Shown here piece by piece: positions 46,082 through 54,506 of a DNA stretch of 64,000 bases. Under the pieces are notes generated by a model that was not told the DNA's origin, did not search any database, and worked only from the letters and a program-made list of their open reading frames with translations. The stretch lies in the NCBI GenBank assembly GCA_021779835.1, contig JAJXZX010000006.1, positions 1 to 64,000 of the forward strand. The letters run 5' to 3'. The first letter of the stretch is position 1. Each line of letters opens with the position of its first letter. The stretch comes from Pseudomonadota bacterium (GTDB taxonomy: Bacteria; Pseudomonadota; Alphaproteobacteria; Rhodobacterales; Rhodobacteraceae). The position numbers and the translations under genes were made by a program.

Positions 46082-47143
46082 TCAGCTGTGCGCGATACGC
46101 CGTGCACGGCCGCGTGTGCGGGAATAGCGCAGTGTTAGAGCCGGTTTTTCGATCAGGTGCCATGACAGGACTGCGCAGCAGAGCGCCGCTGGAAGTGACA
46201 TCGCAATGTTTGCGGTGGGCGACATTGGCCCAGCAAGCCAGACCGCAAGCCCTTGCAGCGGGAAGGCATAGAGGTAAAGCCCGTAGGAGTAATCGCCCAG
46301 CCGATTGTAGGTCCGTGTGCGCCCGCCGGGGATATAGGCACACCAGAGTGTCGCGTAGGTGATGGCGGCGGCAAGCGCGGGGAACGCCACGGGCGTATGC
46401 CGCGTCAGCGCCGCAACGACGATCAGCGCGCCAAGGATAGCCGCGTTGAGGGACAAGCGGTAACGCCAGACCCAAGCCGCCATACCCATCACGAAAGGCA
46501 GCGACAGCATCCGCCAATCGTTGAGCCGGTGCGGCAGGCTCGGTGCAAGCGCGGCGAGCATCCAGAGCGCCCCGTAGGCGCAAAGGGCGGCGATCAAGGC
46601 GCGGCGGTGAGCGAACAGCCCCGCGACACCTGCGGCAAGGACGAAGGCGTAGCAGGCAACCTCGTGAATTAGTGTCCACATCGAGCCTTCGATGACGGGA
46701 AGGGGGTTAGGAGCGAACACGCCCGGCAGGGTGTATTGGCACTTCGCCAAGGTGATGTTGCGCAGCACGAAGGTCCACGTCTCGGGTGCAGAGAGGTAGG
46801 CATCGGTGGGAAGCGTGGTGACGACCGGGCCTATGACAAGCGCGACAAGCAGGACCGAGACCACGAGGCCCGGCAGGAGCCGAAGCGCGCGGGTGGCGAT
46901 GAAGTCGGGGGCGGAGGCCGCGCGGCTGAGGCTTGCCGTGATGAGAAAGCCAGAAGTGGCGAAGAAGACGTAGACTGCAAGGGTGCCAAGCGTTGCCCCA
47001 ACGATCCCGACCAGCGGCTCTGCCGCCGCCGCACCTTTGGTCATCGGCCAAGCGTGCGAGACCAAGACGGCAATCGCAGCGAGCATCCGGATCAGGTTGA
47101 AGTTATTATCACGGCCCGTTGCGACCTTGCCGAGTACCACCAC
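46082..47143 (-). CDS. OafA-type acyltransferase (acyltransferase 3 family)
   Basis: The 353-residue protein has about ten membrane helices and family motifs: NNFNLIRMLAAIAVLVSHAW (with the catalytic His of the acyltransferase 3 family), FFATSGFLITASL, ARALRLLPGLVVS, TLIHEVACY and GDYSYGLYLYAFP. Such enzymes acetylate or otherwise acylate O-antigen and exopolysaccharides. A start at GTG 47141-47143 follows AAGGAA. It lies 99 bases downstream of the flippase on the same strand, with a CtrA-like motif in between, so it may have its own promoter. Confidence 0.9.
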   Translation of the reverse strand: MVVLGKVATGRDNNFNLIRMLAAIAVLVSHAWPMTKGAAAAEPLVGIVGATLGTLAVYVFFATSGFLITASLSRAASAPDFIATRALRLLPGLVVSVLLVALVIGPVVTTLPTDAYLSAPETWTFVLRNITLAKCQYTLPGVFAPNPLPVIEGSMWTLIHEVACYAFVLAAGVAGLFAHRRALIAALCAYGALWMLAALAPSLPHRLNDWRMLSLPFVMGMAAWVWRYRLSLNAAILGALIVVAALTRHTPVAFPALAAAITYATLWCAYIPGGRTRTYNRLGDYSYGLYLYAFPLQGLAVWLAGPMSPTANIAMSLPAALCCAVLSWHLIEKPALTLRYSRTRGRARRIAHS

Positions 47144-47194
47144 CGGTTCCTTTCGCTTGTAAACTACTTGCGAACGGAGTGTTGGGCTTCTGGG

Positions 47195-47209
47195 TTAACG
47201 CTTCCCTAA
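47195..47209 (-). promoter_or_regulatory. CtrA-like site upstream of the OafA gene
   Basis: Read on the minus strand the site is TTAG-GGAAGCG-TTAAC, matching the CtrA pattern TTAA-N7-TTAAC with one mismatch. It lies 52-66 bases upstream of the OafA start and just past the flippase stop. It may drive OafA separately from the upstream genes. Evidence is the short motif and its agreement with a similar site before the spike base gene. Confidence 0.45.
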
Positions 47210-47242
47210 TTTTGCCGATATGCCAGCGCAGGTTGCCACCGA

Positions 47243-48673
47243 TCAGACACTCTTGGAGGGATTGGAGCGGTTGGCGATAAAGAGTCGGAGGTCTTTCATT
47301 GCGATGGCGGCGAGGGCGAGCAGGATCAACAGCAGCCCGCCAGTCAGCAGTTGTGGCAGGGCGGTGGGCCGATACAGAGACTGATCCGCCGCATATATGC
47401 AGGCAAGGCTGTACAGCGCGATGGTTGACGCCAGCGGCAACGTTAGTGGCGCAAGCGACAAATGCAAATGCTGGCGCAAGCGGCGGCGTGTCATCAACAA
47501 GGCGGCTGCAAACCCCACGATTTCGCCCGCCGTGCCGATCCAGATCATCTGGATCAGGTTGCCGCCATGGGCAACGATGTACCATGCAAGTGGCAAAAGC
47601 GCGACGCGCATCAGGCTGGCGACCAACCCGTTTTCCGTATGTGCCCAAGACAGCGAAACGGTGGAGCTGCCGCCCTTGGCGACGCGAATGCCCTGCATGA
47701 TGGCAAGCCATGTCAGCAGAGGCAGCGCGGCGGCGTATTTGGCTCCAAGCAGAAGATGCACGATCGGCTGACCCAGCAGGGCGATGCCGACGACCGTGAC
47801 GGCACCGAACAGCAGGTGCGTCTCGAATGTTACCATCGCGATATGGCGGAACCGGTCCGGATTGGTGCGCGCGACGGAGAGTTGCGGCAAAAAGAATGAC
47901 TGCCCGCTTTTTTCCATCACCAGTGTGGGCGTGAGGATCAGTGAGAAGGCGAGCGAGAATACCGCGAGGGAGGCCATGCCAAGCTCTCTCCCGACGATCA
48001 TCCGCTCGCCATTGAAAACCGCGAACAGGAGGATGCCGTTCAGAAGGACGGGCCAGCCGAAGTGGAACCCCTCGCGCATGATCTTGCGGTCGAGGGTGAT
48101 ACGATAGGGACGGCGCGCGACGAGGTGCGAGACGAGGATGGCGGTGATGGTTTGCGCGACGACGGCGAACAACATCACGCGGTAATCGCCGAAGATATGG
48201 GCGAGCGGGAAGACAAGGATCAGCGACAGCGCAACAGAGATCACCGTGGCAAGAATACCCGGCAGGTAATTCATGTGGCGGTTGAGGCGGTAAATGTCGA
48301 AATGCGTGACGCCATTCAGCAGCGGCAGGATGGCCATCACGCGGTAGGCCCAAGCCACCTGCGGGATGCCGAAAAAGGTGGCGATGGGTGCGGCAAGCAA
48401 CAGCAGCATCGTGCTGCTAAGCGCGGCGCGCAGCAGTTGGAACCCTTGTAGCGCGGCTTGCAGATGGGGGCTGTCGCCGTCGGCGTGCTGCACGATCTGC
48501 TGTTGCAGCCCAAGGGCAGACATCATTTCGACGATGGACATCGAGAGCGCAAAGGTCGAGGCGATGCCGAAGTTTTCAACCGAGATCAGGCGGGCAATGA
48601 CGAGGCTGCGTGCCAGCAACAGAACCGAACCGAGGGTGTTGCCAGAGAGGATCAGGAAGGCGGAACGAAACAT
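47243..48673 (-). CDS. Wzx-type polysaccharide flippase
   Basis: The 476-residue protein has about fourteen membrane helices and begins MFRSAFLILSGNTLGSVLLL with ARLISVENFGIASTFALSMS, a pattern of the oligosaccharide flippase / MATE-like family. Such proteins flip lipid-linked repeat units from the cytoplasmic to the periplasmic face. ATG 48671-48673 is chosen; frames further upstream overlap the spike base gene region without family match. It starts 105 bases after the spike base stop, past a strong hairpin. Confidence 0.9.
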   Translation of the reverse strand: MFRSAFLILSGNTLGSVLLLARSLVIARLISVENFGIASTFALSMSIVEMMSALGLQQQIVQHADGDSPHLQAALQGFQLLRAALSSTMLLLLAAPIATFFGIPQVAWAYRVMAILPLLNGVTHFDIYRLNRHMNYLPGILATVISVALSLILVFPLAHIFGDYRVMLFAVVAQTITAILVSHLVARRPYRITLDRKIMREGFHFGWPVLLNGILLFAVFNGERMIVGRELGMASLAVFSLAFSLILTPTLVMEKSGQSFFLPQLSVARTNPDRFRHIAMVTFETHLLFGAVTVVGIALLGQPIVHLLLGAKYAAALPLLTWLAIMQGIRVAKGGSSTVSLSWAHTENGLVASLMRVALLPLAWYIVAHGGNLIQMIWIGTAGEIVGFAAALLMTRRRLRQHLHLSLAPLTLPLASTIALYSLACIYAADQSLYRPTALPQLLTGGLLLILLALAAIAMKDLRLFIANRSNPSKSV

Positions 48674-48737
48674 GCAGCCTTTCCCGGACGAATGCCTGTG
48701 TACCCATTCCTTCTTGCGATTTGGCAGGTCGAGGTCA

Positions 48738-48771
48738 AGGCCCCGCGAGGGGAAGCCGGCGCGCGGGGCCT
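48738..48771 (-). terminator. Strong hairpin between spike base and flippase genes
   Basis: A perfect 10-base stem (AGGCCCCGCG at 48738-48747 with CGCGGGGCCT at 48762-48771) encloses a 14-base loop, 7 bases past the spike base stop. On the minus strand it is followed by TGACC with no T-run, so it may act as an attenuator or RNA-stabilising hairpin rather than a full terminator. It could set different levels of spike base and flippase transcripts. Confidence 0.5.
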
Positions 48772-48777
48772 GCCGTG

Positions 48778-49038
48778 TTACCAGAGTGCGAGGATTGCGC
48801 CTGCGGTGGTGCCGGTGGCAAGGATTTTGGTGGCGCGCAGCGGCAGAAGGCTGCCTGCGGGCACTGCAGTAAAGGTGACGCTTTGTCCGCCCGCGGTGAC
48901 AAGTGCCACGTCGCCCGTTTGGCCAACATAAAGCGCGCGCGTTGTTTCGGTGAGCGTCGCCGTGTCGCTGGGGGCGACGGCTGCGGCGTCGTGGATGGGC
49001 GAGGTTGGGGTGGTCGGGTAATCCTTGAACGTATCCAT
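48778..49038 (-). CDS. GTA spike base protein, RCAP_rcc01079 family
   Basis: The 86-residue protein from ATG 49036-49038 shows PSDTATLTETTRALYVGQTG, VTFTAVPAGSLLPLRATKIL and the ending ATGTTAGAILALW. These are landmarks of the small family named after R. capsulatus rcc01079. In that organism rcc01079 and rcc01080 encode head spike proteins of the gene transfer agent, which bind the capsule of recipient cells. The gene has no signal peptide. It is first in a leftward group with the flippase and OafA genes, and a CtrA-like site lies 130 bases upstream. Function is by family. Confidence 0.8.
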   Translation of the reverse strand: MDTFKDYPTTPTSPIHDAAAVAPSDTATLTETTRALYVGQTGDVALVTAGGQSVTFTAVPAGSLLPLRATKILATGTTAGAILALW

Positions 49039-49167
49039 GATTGGTCCTGTCTGGCGGTGCGTCCCGGCCCAACCGGACAAGCCCCGGCGGCCGTTTTGGC
49101 ACACTCGGTTTGCTGTAGGCCCCGGAACGTTGGGGGCAGGCGAGGCGCCAGTGATGCCCGGTATCGG

Positions 49168-49183
49168 TTAACCAGCCGTAAAC
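49168..49183 (-). promoter_or_regulatory. CtrA-like site upstream of the spike base gene
   Basis: On the minus strand the sequence is TTTA-CGGCTGG-TTAAC, matching the CtrA pattern TTAA-N7-TTAAC with a single mismatch in the first half. It lies about 130 bases upstream of the spike base start and downstream of mcd. CtrA is required for GTA production in R. capsulatus and controls spike and capsule genes there, so regulation of this gene by CtrA is plausible. Confidence 0.5.
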
Positions 49184-49186
49184 CTA

Positions 49187-49206
49187 GCGGGCGGGGGAAC
49201 GCCCGC
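49187..49206 (-). terminator. Weak hairpin after mcd
   Basis: GCGGGCG (49187-49193) pairs with CGCCCGC (49200-49206) around a 6-base loop, 19 bases past the mcd stop. On the minus strand it is followed by TAGGTTTAC, a poor T-run. It would separate mcd from the spike base gene and overlaps the start of the CtrA-like region only at its edge. Confidence 0.5.
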
Positions 49207-49224
49207 CCCCGTCGTCCTGGGACG

Positions 49225-50889
49225 TCAGTCCAGCAGACGGCGCGCGATGACCTGCGCCTGAATCTCAGCGGCACCCTCGAAGATATTGAGGATGCGGGCG
49301 TCGCACAGGATCCGGCTGATGCGGTATTCCAGCGCAAAGCCGTTGCCCCCGTGGATTTGCAGCGCGTTATCGGCGGCAGCCCATGCAACGCGCGCGCCCA
49401 GCAGCTTTGCCATCCCGGCCTCCAGATCGCAGCGCTTGCCATGATCTTTTTGCCATGCCGAGTGGTAGGTGAGTTGCCGTGCCACCATGATTTCCACCGC
49501 CATCATGGCAAGTTTGCCTGCGACACGGGGAAACTCGATCAGCGATTTGCCGAATTGCTTGCGATCCTCGGCATATTGCATGCCCGTCTCCAGCGCCGAT
49601 TGCGCGACGCCAATGGCGCGAGCGGCGGTCTGAATGCGGGCGGATTCAAACGTCTGCATCAGTTGCTTGAAGCCCTGCCCCTCGACCCCGCCCAGAAGGT
49701 TTTCGCCCTTCACGCGGAAGCGGTCAAAGGCAAGCTCGTATTCCTTCATGCCGCGATAGCCCAGCACGCCGATTTCGCCGCCGGTCATACCTTCGGTGGG
49801 GAAGGGGGCCGCATTGGTGCCGGGCGTCTTCTCGGCCAGAAACATGCTGAGGCCGCGATAGTCGGTGGTGTCGGGGTCGGTGCGGGCGAGCAGGGTCATC
49901 ACATGGGTGCGCGCGGCGTGGGTTATCCATGTCTTGTTGCCGGTGACGCGGTAGTCCTCGCCCTCTTTCACCGCGCGGGTGCGCAGGCTGCCAAGGTCTG
50001 ACCCGGTGTTGGGTTCGGTAAAGACGGCGGTGGGCAAAATCTCGGCGCTGGCGAGTTTCGGCAGCCACTGAGCCTTTTGCGCGTCGGTGCCGCCACACAG
50101 GATCAGTTCGGCGGCGATTTCCGACCGGGTGCCAAGCGAGCCGACACCGATATAGCCGCGCGAGAGTTCCTCTGACACCACGACCATCGAGGCTTTGGAC
50201 AGGCCAAAGCCGCCGAATTCCTCGGGGATGGTCAGGCCAAAAACGCCCATTTCGGCGAGTTCGGCAATGATTTCCATCGGGATCAGCTCGTCCTTCAGGT
50301 GCCAGTCATGGGCGAAGGGAATGACCTTTTCGTCGGCAAAGCGGCGGAACTGGTCGCGGATCATCTCCAACTCTTCGTCAAGGCCAGAGGCACCGAAGGT
50401 GGCGTGGCCCGCGTTGTCGCACATGCAGGCAACTAGGGCGGCGCGGGCGGCGGCAGTGTTGCCCCCCGTCATCAGCATTTGAGCGGCGGTGCCGGGGGCA
50501 TAGGTCAGGTCAAGGTCGGCAAGGCGGGCCATTTCACCCTGGCTCATCGGGATGCCGCCCGCGATCTGGCTTAGGTATTCGCCAAAGGCGATTTGCAGGA
50601 TCAGAGCCTCCATAGTGCCAAAGTGGCCGTCATCGGACAGGCGACCCGCCCAAGCGCGCATCTGACGCAAGGCTTCGACATAGGTGGCGAGCCACGACAG
50701 CGTGTGGGCAGCGAACTGATGTTCCTCGAGCAGCGCGGGGAAAATGCGGCCATTGGCCGTGACGCGCGCGCGCAGGGCTGCGGTCGCTTCTGTCTGCAGC
50801 GCCTCGATCTCCGGCACCACGGTGGCGGTGAGGGCCAGAAGGTCAGCGAGCGGTGCGTTGGTTGGCATCTTGGCCCCATCATGCGCCAT
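49225..50889 (-). CDS. mcd: (2S)-methylsuccinyl-CoA dehydrogenase
   Basis: Mcd oxidises (2S)-methylsuccinyl-CoA to mesaconyl-CoA in the ethylmalonyl-CoA pathway of acetyl-CoA assimilation. The 554-residue protein is an acyl-CoA dehydrogenase (about residues 165-554: FTEPNTGSDLGSLRTRA, TWITHAARTHVMTLLAR, GRLAQ-type helices, IHGGNGFALEYRISRILCD). It has an extra N-terminal domain of about 160 residues, the hallmark separating Mcd (about 60 kDa) from ordinary 380-400-residue enzymes. ATG 50887-50889 is the first with a family match. It would pass electrons to EtfAB. Confidence 0.88.
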   Translation of the reverse strand: MAHDGAKMPTNAPLADLLALTATVVPEIEALQTEATAALRARVTANGRIFPALLEEHQFAAHTLSWLATYVEALRQMRAWAGRLSDDGHFGTMEALILQIAFGEYLSQIAGGIPMSQGEMARLADLDLTYAPGTAAQMLMTGGNTAAARAALVACMCDNAGHATFGASGLDEELEMIRDQFRRFADEKVIPFAHDWHLKDELIPMEIIAELAEMGVFGLTIPEEFGGFGLSKASMVVVSEELSRGYIGVGSLGTRSEIAAELILCGGTDAQKAQWLPKLASAEILPTAVFTEPNTGSDLGSLRTRAVKEGEDYRVTGNKTWITHAARTHVMTLLARTDPDTTDYRGLSMFLAEKTPGTNAAPFPTEGMTGGEIGVLGYRGMKEYELAFDRFRVKGENLLGGVEGQGFKQLMQTFESARIQTAARAIGVAQSALETGMQYAEDRKQFGKSLIEFPRVAGKLAMMAVEIMVARQLTYHSAWQKDHGKRCDLEAGMAKLLGARVAWAAADNALQIHGGNGFALEYRISRILCDARILNIFEGAAEIQAQVIARRLLD

Positions 50890-51054
50890 GAGTCGGCTCC
50901 TTTGCTGCAGGTGCATTGTGGATAGGGATTTTGCAATCGCAGCGCAACAATAATTCGCAATTACACGCCAGATTGAAGCAAAGTGTCGCGTCAGATTCGC
51001 GCTGCACCCCTTCGCGATCCGCGCTATAGCGGCGCGGAGCAAGGGAGCGGCACG

Positions 51055-51813
51055 ATGTTCGGACTTCATCCAATGGTCATGATGGCGGTGGTGGCGATTA
51101 CGCTGGCGGCCAGTTTTGTGAAAGGCGCCATCGGGTTTGCCATGCCGATGATCATGATCTCTGGCTTCGCCTCGGTTTTGCCCGCGGAACAGGCGCTGGC
51201 GGCGCTGATCCTGCCAACGGTCGTTTCCAACCTGTTTCAGGCGTTCCGGCAGGGCATCGCCCCCGCCTTCGGCGCAGTACGCGACTGGTGGCGGCTGATC
51301 GCAACCACCTGCGTTTTCATCGCGATATCGTCGCAACTGATCCGGAGCGTGCCGCAGGCCCTGCTGTTGGGCGCGCTGGGGGTGCCGATCATGATCTTTG
51401 CGTTGACCCAGCTTGCCGGGCTGCAAATCCGCTATCACGCCGATAACCGCCCAATGGCCGAGGTTCTGACCGGCGCGGTCGGAGGCTTTTACGGTGGGCT
51501 GTCGGGGGTCTGGGGGCCGCCGACCATCGCGCTTTTGATCTCCACGGGCACGGAGAAGACGGAAAGCGTGCGGGTGCAGGGGGTGGTGTATCTGATTGGC
51601 GCGGTGATGTTGCTCTTTGCGCACCTGCAGTCGGGCGTGTTGAATGCGCAGACGTTGCCACTGTCGGCAGCGCTGGTGGTGCCGACTCTGATTGGGATGG
51701 CGACCGGCTTTCGCTTGCACGACCGTCTGGATGCCATGCGGTTCCGGCATTGGACGCTGGTGATCCTGACGCTGATTGGGGCAAACCTGATCCGGCAGGC
51801 GCTGATGATGTAA
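51055..51813 (+). CDS. TSUP-family permease (TauE/SafE, DUF81)
   Basis: The 252-residue protein has about eight membrane helices in two halves. Family motifs are FVKGAIGFAMPMIM in the first and GAVGGFYGGLSGVWGPPTIALL in the second. TSUP proteins move sulfite, sulfoacetate or other organosulfur or carboxylate anions across the membrane. The substrate is unknown. The start is ATG 51055, with AGGGAGCG upstream. It diverges from mcd and converges on pckA, with a terminator between. Confidence 0.88.
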   Translation: MFGLHPMVMMAVVAITLAASFVKGAIGFAMPMIMISGFASVLPAEQALAALILPTVVSNLFQAFRQGIAPAFGAVRDWWRLIATTCVFIAISSQLIRSVPQALLLGALGVPIMIFALTQLAGLQIRYHADNRPMAEVLTGAVGGFYGGLSGVWGPPTIALLISTGTEKTESVRVQGVVYLIGAVMLLFAHLQSGVLNAQTLPLSAALVVPTLIGMATGFRLHDRLDAMRFRHWTLVILTLIGANLIRQALMM

Positions 51814-51818
51814 CGGAA

Positions 51819-51844
51819 AAAGGGCACCCGGTTGGATGCCCTTT
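51819..51844. terminator. Bidirectional terminator between TSUP and pckA
   Basis: Stem AAAGGGCA (51819-51826) pairs with TGCCCTTT (51837-51844) around a 10-base loop. T-runs follow on both strands (TTTCTTTT on plus, CCCTTTTTCC on minus). It lies just past the TSUP stop at 51813 and 23 bases past the pckA stop at 51868. Confidence 0.85.
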
Positions 51845-51867
51845 CTTTTGGTGCAACACTGCGCGTC

Positions 51868-53466
51868 TTAGCCGATCGCAGCCGCTTTCACGTCTGCGTC
51901 GATGAACGGCACATATTGCGCGAAGTTGTTTGCGAACATGCCCACCAGTTTCCTGGCTTGTGCATCATAGGCCGCCTGATCGGCCCAAGTGCGGCGCGGG
52001 TCCAGCAGCTTTTCATCAACGCCCGGCACCAGCACCGGCACGTCAAAGCCGAAGTTCGGGTCTTTGCGGAATTGCACCGCGCCCAGCGAGCCATCCAGCG
52101 CCGCCGTCAGCAGGGCGCGCGTCGCCTTGATCGGCATCCGCTTGCCTGTGCCGTAAGCGCCACCGGTCCAGCCGGTGTTGACCAGCCAGCAGGCCGCACC
52201 ATGCTGCGCGATCTTTTCTTGCAGGAGCTTGCCGTAAACCTCTGGCCGGCGCGGCATGAAGGGTGCGCCGAAGCAGGTCGAGAAGGTCGGCTGCGGCTCT
52301 GTTACGCCCTGTTCGGTGCCAGCCACCTTGGAGGTGAAGCCCGACAGGAAGTGATACATCGCCTGCGCCGGTGTCAGCCGCGCGATTGGCGGCAGAACGC
52401 CATAGGCGTCGCAGGTCAGCATGATGATGTTTTTCGGCGCACCGCCACGACCCGACGACGAGGCGTTAGAGATATAGTGCATCGGATAGGCGCAACGGGT
52501 GTTGGCCGTCAGGCTGTCATCTTCAAAGTCGATTTCCTTGGTGTCGGGGTCGAACACCATGTTTTCCACCACCGTCGCGAATTTATGCGTGGTGGCGTAG
52601 ATCTCTGGCTCTGCCTCTGCCGACAGGTTGATGGTTTTTGCGTAGCACCCGCCTTCGAAGTTGAATACGCCCGAGTCCGACCAGCCATGTTCGTCATCGC
52701 CGATCAGCACGCGGCTGGGATCAGCCGAGAGCGTGGTTTTGCCGGTGCCGGACAAGCCGAAGAAGACGGCGGTGTCCTCCAGTTCCTCGATCCCGTGGTT
52801 GGCAGAGCAGTGCATCGGCATCACGCCCTTGGCGGGCAGGATGTAGTTCAGCAGGGTGAAGACCGACTTCTTGATCTCGCCAGCATAGGCGGTGTTGCCG
52901 ATCAGGATCAGCTTGCGGTCGAAATCCAGGGCGATCACGGTTTCCGAGCGGCATCCGTGGCGGGCCGGATCAGCCTTGAAGGTCGGGCAGTTGATGATGG
53001 TGAATTCAGGCAGGAAGCTGTCCAGCTCGGTGCGCGTCGGGCGACGCAGCATGTGGTGGATGAACAGGCCGTGCCAGGCAAGTTCCGTCACCACGCGCAC
53101 GTCAAGACGGTGCGCCGCCTCAGCGCCGGCAAACAGATCCTGCACGAAATAGTCGCGCCCCTTCATGTGGGCGAGCATGTCCTGATACAGACGCTCGAAC
53201 GCGTCCGGCGCCATCGGCGCGTTGTTTTCCCACCAGATCGTGCTTTCGACCGAGGGATGACGCACGACATGCTTGTCTTTGGGCGAGCGGCCGGTATGGC
53301 TGCCGGTCGATACCAGAAACGCGCCGCCGTTGCCCAGCGTGCCTTCGTTGCGTTTCAGAGCCTCCTCCACGAGGGCGGGCTCCATCAGGTTATAATAGAC
53401 TGTGCCAAGTCCGGTCATACCTTGGGTTTCAAGGCGATGGGCGGGGTTCACGCGTCCATGAGTCAT
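51868..53466 (-). CDS. pckA: Phosphoenolpyruvate carboxykinase (ATP)
   Basis: PckA makes PEP from oxaloacetate in gluconeogenesis. The 532-residue protein shows [14 protein letters not shown]-like [18 protein letters not shown], the P-loop [16 protein letters not shown], the metal-binding [21 protein letters not shown] region and [15 protein letters not shown] 53464-53466 is preferred because AGGAG lies 7 bases upstream; a TTG two codons earlier is an alternative. It is divergent from chvI, the usual arrangement in alphaproteobacteria. Confidence 0.97.
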   Translation of the reverse strand: MTHGRVNPAHRLETQGMTGLGTVYYNLMEPALVEEALKRNEGTLGNGGAFLVSTGSHTGRSPKDKHVVRHPSVESTIWWENNAPMAPDAFERLYQDMLAHMKGRDYFVQDLFAGAEAAHRLDVRVVTELAWHGLFIHHMLRRPTRTELDSFLPEFTIINCPTFKADPARHGCRSETVIALDFDRKLILIGNTAYAGEIKKSVFTLLNYILPAKGVMPMHCSANHGIEELEDTAVFFGLSGTGKTTLSADPSRVLIGDDEHGWSDSGVFNFEGGCYAKTINLSAEAEPEIYATTHKFATVVENMVFDPDTKEIDFEDDSLTANTRCAYPMHYISNASSSGRGGAPKNIIMLTCDAYGVLPPIARLTPAQAMYHFLSGFTSKVAGTEQGVTEPQPTFSTCFGAPFMPRRPEVYGKLLQEKIAQHGAACWLVNTGWTGGAYGTGKRMPIKATRALLTAALDGSLGAVQFRKDPNFGFDVPVLVPGVDEKLLDPRRTWADQAAYDAQARKLVGMFANNFAQYVPFIDADVKAAAIG

Positions 53467-53804
53467 TTGCAAGCTCCTGATGCCGTCCGCACGGCGATTG
53501 TCACGTCAGGTTCGGGCACCAAGGGCCAAATTGGTGCCCGACGAGTGAATTATGCACCCGTCGCCGCCCTATAACATGATGTTTCTGTGAAGGAATAGAA
53601 CGCTTTGCCACAGTTAGCGCAACCATCGGAAGTTTAGCGCAACCATTCCAGAAAGGTGAGACATATTAGTCAAATGTTCCGATTTTTCGCATCAACTGAG
53701 TCGCGACTATGGGGTGATTCGCACTTAGCAGTTGATTCCAAAGGCCGAAAGCCAGAGAATATGGCAAAAAAGTGGGCAACGAGAGCAGTGCAAGGGAAAT
53801 AAAA
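53467..53804. other. pckA/chvI divergent regulatory region
   Basis: These 338 bases hold no gene and must contain the promoters of pckA and chvI. The middle is more AT-rich than the flanks. A pair of 13-base direct repeats (53614-53646) stands out. Near chvI an AAGGGA site precedes the ATG at 53805. No FNR box or CtrA-like site was found. Confidence 0.7.
53614..53646. repeat. Two 13-base direct repeats 20 bases apart
   Basis: TTAGCGCAACCAT occurs at 53614-53626 and again at 53634-53646, a period of 20 bases, close to two DNA helical turns. It lies about 150-190 bases upstream of both pckA and chvI. Such spacing is typical of two regulator subunits bound on the same DNA face. The core TTAGCGC resembles a half site of LacI-type operators. 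Factor unknown. Confidence 0.7.
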
Positions 53805-54506
53805 ATGTCGAGGATCGCACTCGTCGACGATGACAGGAATATCCTGACGTCGGTTTCTATTACCCTCGAGGCGGAAGGGTTCGAAGTCGAAACATATAAC
53901 GATGGCCAATCGGCGTTGGATGCGTTCAATAAGCGCATGCCAGATATGGCCGTGCTGGACATCAAGATGCCGCGTATGGACGGGATGGACCTGTTGCAGC
54001 GGCTTCGGCAAAAAAGCACCCTTCCGGTGATCTTCCTGACGTCGAAAGACGACGAGATCGACGAGGTTCTGGGGCTGCGCATGGGCGCGGACGATTATGT
54101 GAAAAAGCCGTTCTCGCAGCGGCTTCTGGTCGAACGTATCCGCGCGCTGCTGCGCCGTCAGGATGCGATTGCGACCGGCGAAGTCGGCGTCACCGAAGAG
54201 AACAAGGTGATGGAGCGCGGCAACCTGACGATGGACCCGCTGCGCCACTCGGTGATCTGGAAGGGCAAGGAGGTCTCGCTGACAGTGACAGAATTCCTGC
54301 TGTTGCAGGCGCTGGCACAACGGCCGGGTTTCGTGAAAAGCCGCGATCAGCTGATGGATATCGCCTATGACGATCAGGTCTACGTCGATGACCGCACGAT
54401 CGACAGCCACATCAAGCGCCTGCGCAAGAAGATGCGGACGGCGGATGACGAATTCTCGGCAATCGAAACGCTATATGGCATTGGTTACAGATACAACGAA
54501 GAATGA
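53805..54506 (+). CDS. chvI: Response regulator ChvI
   Basis: ChvI, phosphorylated by ChvG, controls envelope, acid-stress and carbon genes. The 233-residue protein has a receiver domain with acidic residues in LVDDDRN, phospho-acceptor Asp52 in [11 protein letters not shown], Thr in FLTSKDD and Lys in VKKPFSQ. A winged-helix domain follows, ending in [15 protein letters not shown] and IGYRYNEE, characteristic of ChvI. It overlaps chvG by 4 bases. The pckA-chvI-chvG-hprK order supports the call. Confidence 0.93.
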   Translation: MSRIALVDDDRNILTSVSITLEAEGFEVETYNDGQSALDAFNKRMPDMAVLDIKMPRMDGMDLLQRLRQKSTLPVIFLTSKDDEIDEVLGLRMGADDYVKKPFSQRLLVERIRALLRRQDAIATGEVGVTEENKVMERGNLTMDPLRHSVIWKGKEVSLTVTEFLLLQALAQRPGFVKSRDQLMDIAYDDQVYVDDRTIDSHIKRLRKKMRTADDEFSAIETLYGIGYRYNEE

